Origin: Flavobacteriales bacterium
GTDB lineage: Bacteria; Bacteroidota; Bacteroidia; Flavobacteriales_E; Vicingaceae
NCBI GenBank assembly: GCA_029262915.1
Contig: JAJCYN010000282.1
Span: 1-6,647 of the forward strand
Direction of reading: 5' to 3'
DNA length: 6,647 nucleotides
The notes beneath the pieces were generated by a model. It was given only the letters and a program-made list of their open reading frames with translations, did not search any database and had not been told where the DNA came from. Both the position numbers and the translations under genes were made by a program. The stretch's first letter is position 1. Each line of letters begins with the position of its first letter. Below, piece by piece: positions 1-5,256 of the stretch.

Positions 1-900
1 ACTTCCAGCTCTTCTTGCCCACAAAAAATTACCATCAGCATCTAATTTCGTTACAAAAACATCCCAATCTCCACGACTCACTATGGTATGCGATCCATAA
101 ATTCCTGTGTTTTTAAATCCTCCTGTTATATACACATTGTAATCTTTATCGATGGCCATTCTATTGTCTCTTTCTCCTCTTCTATCATCAATACCATCAA
201 ATTTTTGAACCCATAAAAAATTACCAGTAGGATCTAATTTTGCAATATACCCCATAGAAATGGTATCTGTAGTTCCAGTTGGGTTTGTTAAAGAAAAGCC
301 ATCAAAAAAGGCATCTTGTCCTGACCAAAACCCAGTAACGTAGATATTCCCCAAATCATCTGCTTTTATATCATATCCATGATCATCACCAACAGGAAAA
401 AATAAATTTGCACTTAAAAACACCATAGAAGCAGGAGCACCATATGCTTTAGCCCATAACCAGTTTCCATTTGCATCCAATTTAGCTATAAAGGATTGAT
501 CATTACCATCTCCAGAAATTATAATACTCCCAAAATTAGCTCCTGTAGGTCCCCAAAATGTTCCAGTACAATAAACATTTCCTGCAGGATCTACATGCAT
601 TCCTAACAACCTGTCATCCCAAGGCCCTCCTCCAGTAGCCACCCATATAAAATTACCATTTGTATCCATTTTTGCTACAAAAATCTCTTTGGAGTTGGCT
701 GCTGCACTCGTTACCGCAAAAGGTCCAAAATTAGCATCACCATTATAGAATCCTCCGATATAAACAAAACCCAAAGAATCTACCCCAATGGTTATTCCTT
801 TTTCAGAATTGATACCACCAGCAGTTTTAACCCATTGAGTAGTTTGAGCTTTAATAATTAATGAAAAAGAAACAGCTAGTATTAAAAAAAACTTCCTCAT
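1..900 (-). CDS. Secreted SBBP-repeat (beta-propeller) protein, N-terminal 300 residues, partial
   Basis: This frame is open from the ATG at 898-900 to the left edge with no stop, so the C-terminus is outside the window. Residues 1 to about 18 (MRKFFLILAV..., ending KAQT) form a signal peptide typical of exported Bacteroidota proteins. The rest is a tandem repeat. Each unit has a D-x-x-G-N-[VI]-Y-x-[TG]-G strand motif (starting near residues 41, 104, 181 and 251) followed by [FY]-[IV]-x-K-[LM]-D-x-x-G-N-[FW]-[IL]-W (Lys at 77, 140, 221 and 285). The spacing is 63 to 81 residues. This matches the SBBP (seven-bladed beta-propeller-like) repeat family, whose members are secreted or surface proteins of unclear function, often with a T9SS sorting domain at the C-terminus. 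That domain would lie beyond the edge. Family assignment is strong; ligand or role is unknown. It is transcribed away from the OmpA gene. Confidence 0.85.
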   Translation of the reverse strand, partial: MRKFFLILAVSFSLIIKAQTTQWVKTAGGINSEKGITIGVDSLGFVYIGGFYNGDANFGPFAVTSAAANSKEIFVAKMDTNGNFIWVATGGGPWDDRLLGMHVDPAGNVYCTGTFWGPTGANFGSIIISGDGNDQSFIAKLDANGNWLWAKAYGAPASMVFLSANLFFPVGDDHGYDIKADDLGNIYVTGFWSGQDAFFDGFSLTNPTGTTDTISMGYIAKLDPTGNFLWVQKFDGIDDRRGERDNRMAIDKDYNVYITGGFKNTGIYGSHTIVSRGDWDVFVTKLDADGNFLWARRAGS

Positions 901-966
901 TTTTTAAATATACGAAATAGTATTATTCTCAAAACAAAGGTTTTGTAATCGGTAGTATCTTATTTT

Positions 967-996
967 TAAAGGTATTCAAAACCTATTTTGCAACAA
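967..996 (-). promoter_or_regulatory. Possible promoter for the SBBP-repeat gene
   Basis: Read on the minus strand, TTG (994-996) is followed after 19 bases by TACCTTTA (967-974), a one-mismatch version of the Bacteroidota -7 box TAnnTTTG at an accepted spacing. The implied 5' leader to the ATG at 900 is about 60 bases. The last G of the box is missing and the region is AT-rich, so a chance match is quite possible. Confidence 0.3.
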
Positions 997-1153
997 GAAA
1001 TTGTAGAAAATAATTATTAAAACTAACTCATCGTAATTTCGCTATTTCAAATATTCCGATTTTGTGAATATGATAATTTTGGCTGATTTTGTTAGTCATT
1101 TGTGTTTTCATCTGTTATTTTTGTCTAGAAAAGTGAGTGTTTTTTGAAAATGA

Positions 1154-1364
1154 AACCAGAGGAAGAAGGAAGTTCCGCTAAATAATGGAGAAAAAACCAT
1201 TTTAAACATTATAAAATCTAATAAAAGTAGGAATTAGGTACTTTAATCGGAAGTGGGATAAAAGCGGGAAACAATGAGATAAAGGGATGAAATGGCTCTC
1301 TAAACAAGGGCTAGTTAAAGTTGAAGCAAATGGTGATTCTAAAGTTTGTGTTTTACAATCTTAG
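1154..1364 (+). pseudogene. Possible decayed winged-helix protein remnant in three frames
   Basis: Three consecutive frame fragments read like one protein broken by indels. The first, about 1187-1234, gives EKTILNIIKSNKSRN and then a stop (frame open from 1154). The second, 1231-1287, gives ELGTLIGSGIKAGNNEIKG and then a stop. The third, 1287-1364, gives MKWLSKQGLVKVEANGDSK and a short tail ending at TAG 1362-1364. Joined, they have the pattern of a winged helix: a first helix (ILNIIKSNK), a second helix, a recognition-type helix ending in WLSKQGLV, and a basic/polar wing. No intact version is present. The last piece could instead be a real 25-codon ORF, but it overlaps the promoter of the next gene. 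The original family is not recognised, and with such short pieces this may be coincidence. Confidence 0.3.
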
Positions 1365-1378
1365 AATAGCTATATTTG
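1345..1378 (+). promoter_or_regulatory. Bacteroidota-type promoter for the OmpA-family gene and gpsA
   Basis: TTTG at 1345-1348 is followed after 22 bases by TATATTTG at 1371-1378. The second box is an exact match to the Bacteroidota/flavobacterial -7 consensus TAnnTTTG, and 22 bases lies within the 17-23 range described for the TTG to TAnnTTTG spacing. The predicted transcript starts near 1385, giving a leader of roughly 45 bases before ATG 1432. The only purine-rich site upstream, AAGGG at 1410-1414, is too far from the ATG to be a normal ribosome binding site, as is common in this phylum. Confidence 0.6.
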
Positions 1379-1431
1379 TTAATGGTTTTGGCGGAAAAGT
1401 GACTGAATTAAGGGCAATATACTAGCTATTT

Positions 1432-2451
1432 ATGAAGAGCATCCTTTTAATTATTTATATACTTTTATCCAGTTCTACTTTTTCTCAGAATTTAATTTTA
1501 AACGGTGATTTTGAAGAAATTACCAAATGCCCTAAGGAGATTCTAGGTGTTCGCAGTAAACCAAAGGTATTAAAGAACGTAAGTGATCCTAACCGAGGGA
1601 GTTTCGACTTTATTCACTCTTGTGATTCTTCTCATTTTCCAAGATTTCGATGGGGAGAAGAACCTCCTCAAAGTGGAGAAGGGTATGTTGGAATATGTGT
1701 TTTAAAAAATTCTGATTATGATCATGGCACAGAATACATTCAACTTCAGTTTTCAGATTCGTTAACACAAGGAAAAGTCTACCATTTTCAAATGTTTTTA
1801 AGCCTTGGGGATAGATCTCATCTTGCCATGAATAAAATAGGAGTTGTTTTTAGCAATACTCTTGTAAAACAAAAATCAGATAATTGTGACTTTACTCCGG
1901 ATATTATATCAAACGAATATTACGAAAATAAAACGGGGTGGAAAAAATATACTGGAGACTATATTGCTAATGGGGGAGAGAAATTTTTAATCATAGGAAA
2001 TTTTAATAACCGTAGCAAAACAAAAAACCTTGATCCTGGAGTCTATATGAGGGATAACTATATCTATTACTTCATTGATAATGTTTCCTTGGTTCCGAAT
2101 AACAAACTTAATGAAGGAGTGATATTAAACAACGTAAATTTCAAACTTGGGAGTTCAGAGTTAATTAATAGTTCTTTTAATGAACTAAATAAAGTATTTT
2201 CGATGTTAGAAACCAATCCGAAATATAAAATTAAAATTAATGGTCATACAGACAATGTTGGTGCTATAGATGACAACAAGAGGTTATCCACAAATAGAGC
2301 TAAATCAGTCGCTGATTATTTATTAAAGAAAGGGATTAAATCAGATAGAATTACTTTTTTTGGTTTTGGAAGTAAACAACCAAGAGGTGATAATGAAACA
2401 AGCGAAGGACGTATGAAAAATAGAAGAGTGGAGTTTGTCATTGACAAATAA
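1432..2451 (+). CDS. OmpA-family peptidoglycan-binding envelope protein with N-terminal jelly-roll-like domain
   Basis: This is a 339-residue exported protein. Residues 1 to about 19 are a signal peptide (ILLIIYILLSSS core, ending F-S-Q). Residues 20-220 begin with NLILNGDFEE and end with YFIDNVSL, the start and end signatures of carbohydrate-binding-like jelly-roll modules found on many Bacteroidota surface proteins. Residues about 230-339 form an OmpA C-terminal domain: GHTDNVG (271-277), RLSTNRAKSV (284-293), GFGSKQP (311-317) and GRMKNRRVEF (326-335). Asp274 and Arg289 sit where the diaminopimelate-binding Asp and Arg lie in OmpA-like domains, so non-covalent peptidoglycan anchoring is expected. 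No beta-barrel region and no lipobox Cys are present, so this is not a porin and probably not a lipoprotein. It lies 15 bases upstream of gpsA, likely co-transcribed from the promoter at 1345-1378. The ligand of the N-terminal domain is unknown. Confidence 0.88.
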   Translation: MKSILLIIYILLSSSTFSQNLILNGDFEEITKCPKEILGVRSKPKVLKNVSDPNRGSFDFIHSCDSSHFPRFRWGEEPPQSGEGYVGICVLKNSDYDHGTEYIQLQFSDSLTQGKVYHFQMFLSLGDRSHLAMNKIGVVFSNTLVKQKSDNCDFTPDIISNEYYENKTGWKKYTGDYIANGGEKFLIIGNFNNRSKTKNLDPGVYMRDNYIYYFIDNVSLVPNNKLNEGVILNNVNFKLGSSELINSSFNELNKVFSMLETNPKYKIKINGHTDNVGAIDDNKRLSTNRAKSVADYLLKKGIKSDRITFFGFGSKQPRGDNETSEGRMKNRRVEFVIDK

Positions 2452-2466
2452 CCTAATTTGGACGCT

Positions 2467-3465
2467 ATGGAATTCAACAAGAAAATAGGAGTATTAGGAG
2501 GTGGTAGTTGGGCTACTGCAATCGTAAAAATTCTTACGGAAAACCTAGCCACTGTAAATTGGTGGATGCGCGATAAGGAATGTGCCGATCACATTAAAAA
2601 ATTCCATAATAACCCAAGATATATTCAATCCATACAATTTGAGGCCAACAAGTTAAACATCGATACAGATCTACAAAAAATTGTAGATGATTCTGACATT
2701 ATAGTTGTTGCTGTACCTTCTGCTTTTTTGGCTCAAGCTTTTGATGATGTCGAAATTAAGGGAATAGAAAACAAAGTAATTATTTCTGCAATTAAAGGAG
2801 TAATTCCCGAGTACAACCAGATTCCTGCAGAATATTTTAACATTAACTTTAAGGTTCCTTGGAATAAAATAGGAATGATTGCAGGGCCTTGTCACGCAGA
2901 AGAAGTGGCACTGGAAAGGTTGTCGTATTTAACCATTGCTTGTCAAGACGAAGAAATAGCAGCCTATGTTGCTAAAGCAATGAGCTGTAGATATATCAAT
3001 ACCTCAACTTCTGATGATTTACTAGGGACAGAATTGTCAGCCATCTTAAAAAATGTGTATGCTGTAGCAAGTGGTATTTGTCACGGACTAGGTTATGGAG
3101 ATAATTTCCAAGCGGTATTAATTTCATATGCCATTAGAGAAACGAAAGATTTTATTGATGCGATACATGCTATTCACAGAGATGTAAAATCTTCAGCTTA
3201 TTTAGGAGATTTATTGGTAACCGCTTATTCTCAGTTCTCAAGAAATAGAAATTTTGGCAGTATGGTTGGTAAGGGCTACTCAGTCCGTTCAGCCCAAATA
3301 GAAATGAATATGGTAGCAGAAGGCTATTATGCTGCCAAAGGAATTTATGAAATAAACAAAAAATTTAAGGTAGATATGCCAATTGTTGATGCTGTTTACA
3401 ATATTTTATACGAAAAAATTTCTCCAATAATGGAGATGAGGTTATTATCAGCAAAACTTTCTTAA
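2467..3465 (+). CDS. gpsA: Glycerol-3-phosphate dehydrogenase [NAD(P)+]
   Basis: This cytosolic enzyme reduces dihydroxyacetone phosphate to sn-glycerol 3-phosphate, the backbone for phospholipid synthesis. From ATG 2467 it has 332 residues, the usual length. The N-terminal Rossmann domain has VLGGGSWATA (residues 9-18), with Ala where most GpsA proteins have Gly (GSWGTA). SAIKGV (107-112) holds the conserved Lys110. Then come GPCHAEEVA (140-148, usually GPSFAEEVA), ELSAILKNVYA with the catalytic-type Lys195, GYGDNFQA, GDLLVT (247-252) and SRNRNFG (258-264), followed by a helical C-terminal domain. The frame is open three codons further to TTG 2458, but ATG 2467 fits the family start and leaves a 15-base gap after the OmpA-type gene. 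Its stop overlaps the convergent nfu stop by four bases. Identification is secure. Confidence 0.95.
   Translation: MEFNKKIGVLGGGSWATAIVKILTENLATVNWWMRDKECADHIKKFHNNPRYIQSIQFEANKLNIDTDLQKIVDDSDIIVVAVPSAFLAQAFDDVEIKGIENKVIISAIKGVIPEYNQIPAEYFNINFKVPWNKIGMIAGPCHAEEVALERLSYLTIACQDEEIAAYVAKAMSCRYINTSTSDDLLGTELSAILKNVYAVASGICHGLGYGDNFQAVLISYAIRETKDFIDAIHAIHRDVKSSAYLGDLLVTAYSQFSRNRNFGSMVGKGYSVRSAQIEMNMVAEGYYAAKGIYEINKKFKVDMPIVDAVYNILYEKISPIMEMRLLSAKLS
3462..3465. other. Shared TTAA: overlapping stop codons of convergent gpsA and nfu
   Basis: The palindrome TTAA supplies the TAA stop of gpsA (3463-3465, plus strand) and the TAA stop of the NifU-domain gene (3462-3464, minus strand). There is no room for an intergenic terminator, so transcripts from the two sides must end inside the opposite gene or read through. 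Confidence 0.9.
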
Positions 3466-3716
3466 ACCTCCAAAGATTCTTCAATAGCAACAACGGCTTT
3501 AATTTCCGGGATTACCTTTTTAATGGCTTCTTCAACACCACCTTTTAAAGTAGAAGGATTCATGTTACATGATTTACAAGCACCCAAGAATTTAACCTTT
3601 ACTGTTAAATCATCAGTTACCTCGACCAATTCAATATCCCCTCCATCATCAATTAAAAAAGGACGAATTTGCTCTAAAGCAACATTAATTTTTCCTATGA
3701 TTTGTTCTTTATTCAT
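3462..3716 (-). CDS. NifU C-terminal-domain (Nfu-type) iron-sulfur cluster protein
   Basis: This 84-residue protein consists only of the NifU C-terminal (Nfu) domain. Residues 14-31 (LEQIRPFLIDDGGDIELV) match the usual start of the fold. GACKSCNMNPSTLKGGVE (45-62) contains the C47-x-x-C50 pair which, in a dimer, binds a [4Fe-4S] cluster for transfer to client proteins. There is no N-terminal scaffold (IscU-like) or degenerate A-type domain, so it is the stand-alone form. It is the last gene of the minus-strand cluster, 27 bases downstream of mrp, whose product also carries clusters, which supports a joint [Fe-S] delivery role. ATG at 3714-3716 is the only sensible start. No clear terminator follows, because its stop overlaps gpsA. 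Confidence 0.92.
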   Translation of the reverse strand: MNKEQIIGKINVALEQIRPFLIDDGGDIELVEVTDDLTVKVKFLGACKSCNMNPSTLKGGVEEAIKKVIPEIKAVVAIEESLEV

Positions 3717-3743
3717 TATATAATAAAGCTAATTTAAGGTTTT

Positions 3744-4868
3744 TTATTTTGTTGAACAACCGTCCATATTGGTTATGGTTACTTTTTGAGTTGGATCAAG
3801 CTTTTTATTTCTGTTAGCCACCTCGGTAATAACATTTTCTGCAAAAGCATTAAATGCAGTTGCTTGAGTAGAAGTTTCTTGTAAAATAGCTGGCCTTCCA
3901 GCATCTCCAGCTTCTCTAATGCTTTGCACCAAAGGAATTTCACCTAATAAAGGTAATTTTTGTTCTTGTGCTAAACTCTTTAACCCATCCTGACCAAAAA
4001 TATAATATTTGTTATCTGGCAATTCTTCAGGTGAGAAATAAGCCATGTTTTCTATCATTCCCAAAATCGGAACATTAATTTGCTCCAAACTAAACATTCC
4101 AACAGCTTTGCGTGCGTCTATTAAAGCTACTTTTTGAGGAGTACTTACAATTATTGCTCCTGTAACTGGAACTGTTTGCACCAATGAAAGGTGAATGTCT
4201 CCAGTTCCTGGAGGTAGATCTATTAACATATAATCGAGTTCTCCCCAATCAGCTTCAGTAAAAAGTTGAGTTAATGCTCTTGTTGCCATTGGACCTCTCC
4301 AAACTACAGCTTGGTTAGTATCTGCAAAAAATCCAATAGATAAAATTTTAACCCCATAACTTTCTACAGGAGTAATTAAATTTCTACCATTTTTTTCAAC
4401 TGGTTGTGGCTTTTCATGTTCCACATTAAACATTAATGGCATAGAAGGTCCATAAATATCTGCATCTACTAATCCTACTTTATATCCTTTTTGAGCCAAA
4501 GCGATTGCTAAATTAGCTGTTACCGTAGATTTCCCAACACCTCCTTTACCAGAAGCAATGGCTATAATATTTTTTACATTAGGTAGTGGATTTTTACTTT
4601 TTGGAATTTCTGTGGGTTTTGGAATAGCTAAAATATTAACATCCAAATCGATACTTGTTTTTAAAATGCGGTTAAGGTGTATTTCGCAAGCCTCAATTAT
4701 TCTTTTTTTATTGTGCATTGCAGGATTGCTGATCTGCAAATCGAAACTAATTTTATTTTCTTCTAATTTGATATTACTCACTAAATTTAGTTCAATAATG
4801 TCCTTCTTTAAATCAGGTTCAATAACAAAACTTAATGCTTTTTTTATGTCAGATTCACTAAAACTCAT
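3744..4868 (-). CDS. mrp: Mrp/NBP35 (ApbC) family P-loop ATPase, iron-sulfur cluster carrier
   Basis: This 374-residue cytosolic ATPase is proposed to carry [4Fe-4S] clusters to apo-proteins. Residues about 4-80 are an N-terminal MIP18/DUF59 domain. From about residue 98 runs the SIMIBI P-loop domain with the deviant Walker A GKGGVGKS (107-114), switch motif VDADIYGPS (134-142), VVWRGPM (188-194), and Walker B-type IDLPPGTGD (216-224). The canonical C-x-x-C of ApbC/Nbp35 is missing. The corresponding stretch, IENMAYFSPEELPDNKYYIFG (split around residues 272-292), has no Cys. The only two cysteines are Cys61 in the DUF59 domain and Cys371 in the last residues (MDGCSTK). I recall Cys-less versions of this stretch in other Bacteroidota Mrp proteins, so this is probably not a defect. 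The gene is preceded by a 34-base gap after the alkyltransferase-like gene and followed after 27 bases by nfu. Confidence 0.94.
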   Translation of the reverse strand: MSFSESDIKKALSFVIEPDLKKDIIELNLVSNIKLEENKISFDLQISNPAMHNKKRIIEACEIHLNRILKTSIDLDVNILAIPKPTEIPKSKNPLPNVKNIIAIASGKGGVGKSTVTANLAIALAQKGYKVGLVDADIYGPSMPLMFNVEHEKPQPVEKNGRNLITPVESYGVKILSIGFFADTNQAVVWRGPMATRALTQLFTEADWGELDYMLIDLPPGTGDIHLSLVQTVPVTGAIIVSTPQKVALIDARKAVGMFSLEQINVPILGMIENMAYFSPEELPDNKYYIFGQDGLKSLAQEQKLPLLGEIPLVQSIREAGDAGRPAILQETSTQATAFNAFAENVITEVANRNKKLDPTQKVTITNMDGCSTK

Positions 4869-4902
4869 GGCAAAAATATTTTGAGCAAAATTAAGAATTA
4901 AA

Positions 4903-5256
4903 TTAGGCTTCGAGGTTCAATTCTACATTTGGGTTCCAAAACACTTCTTTAAAATTAAGGATTTGATCATTTTTAACTTCAATTCCTTCTTTTTTAAGGA
5001 GAACCTCCATTTCCATTGGATTAGCAAAATGGATTTTACCTGTTAATTGCCCGTTACGATTAACTACTCGGTGTGCAGGGACTGGCGGGTTTTGACTATG
5101 AGCATTATTCATTGCCCAACCAACCATACGTGAACTCCGAGCCGAACCTAAGTATTTGGCAATTGTACCATAAGAAGTAACTCTTCCATATGGAATTTCT
5201 CTACAAACTTGGTAAACCAATTGAAAAAAATCGGTGCTATGTTGGGAGTATTTCAA
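4903..5256 (-). CDS. MGMT-family alkyltransferase-like protein (Cys replaced by Ala), TTG start
   Basis: This 117-residue protein has the DNA-binding domain of O6-alkylguanine-DNA alkyltransferases: IPYGRVTSYGTIA (21-33), SSRMVGWAMNNA with the probable Arg finger R43, and PVPAHRVVNRNG (58-69). In active enzymes the last motif is P-C-H-R-V; here the alkyl-accepting Cys is Ala61. It should therefore act like ATL proteins, which bind alkylated guanine without removing the group and hand the lesion to nucleotide excision repair. There is no N-terminal methyltransferase domain, as is normal for ATLs. The start is decided by context. A stop (TAA) lies two codons upstream, the first in-frame ATG is codon 44 inside the conserved core, and TTG 5254-5256 overlaps the TGA of the preceding gene, giving a TTGA coupling junction. 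It sits between the T9SS gene and mrp. Confidence 0.9.
   Translation of the reverse strand: MKYSQHSTDFFQLVYQVCREIPYGRVTSYGTIAKYLGSARSSRMVGWAMNNAHSQNPPVPAHRVVNRNGQLTGKIHFANPMEMEVLLKKEGIEVKNDQILNFKEVFWNPNVELNLEA
5253..5256 (-). other. TTGA stop/start overlap (translational coupling junction)
   Basis: On the minus strand the TTG start of the alkyltransferase-like gene (5254-5256) overlaps the TGA stop of the T9SS-protein gene (5253-5255). This is the TTG counterpart of the common ATGA junction. No Shine-Dalgarno sequence lies upstream, so the ribosome that ends the secreted protein probably reinitiates here. Confidence 0.7.

Larger units (their letters stand above)
901..1431. other. 531-base stretch without an intact gene
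   Basis: This divergent intergenic region separates the leftward SBBP gene from the rightward OmpA gene. It is AT-rich and holds a possible leftward promoter (967-996), a weak hairpin with a 6-bp stem CAAAAC/GTTTTG and AAAG loop (930-945), fragments in three frames that look like a decayed winged-helix protein (about 1154-1364), and a good rightward promoter (1345-1378). Only short ORFs occur, for example 11 codons from ATG 1150 and 25 codons from ATG 1287. I see no RNA gene, riboswitch or insertion sequence end in it. Confidence 0.6.

Noticed and set aside
930..945. Hairpin CAAAAC-AAAG-GTTTTG as a terminator or attenuator
   Set aside because: A 6-bp stem with only two G-C pairs and no adjacent U-tract in a useful position. 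Too weak to call.
1074..1123. TAATTTTG (1074-1081) and TATTTTTG (1116-1123) as further rightward promoters
   Set aside because: The first has no TTG box at a suitable distance. The second has TTTG at 24 bases, just outside the usual range, and leads only to the broken frames.
2458..2466. TTG at 2458 as the gpsA start, adding three codons
   Set aside because: ATG 2467 is close by, matches where the family begins, and ATG is far more common in such genomes.
2316..2552. Minus-strand ORF of 78 codons
   Set aside because: It lies across the OmpA-domain and gpsA coding sequence, and its translation resembles no family.
3717..3743. Terminator or promoter between mrp and nfu
   Set aside because: The 27-base gap is AT-rich without a stem-loop or a TAnnTTTG box on the minus strand. 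It reads as a simple operon spacer.
4871..4878. TATTTTTG on the minus strand, a TAnnTTTG match just before the mrp start codon
   Set aside because: It ends two bases before the ATG and no TTG lies 17-23 bases upstream. It would need leaderless transcription, so it is more likely AT-rich chance.
4558..4884. Plus-strand ORF of 108 codons, hydrophobic
   Set aside because: It is the antisense shadow of the N-terminal part of mrp. The apparent hydrophobicity comes from the AT-rich complement of a Lys/Ile/Asn-rich gene.
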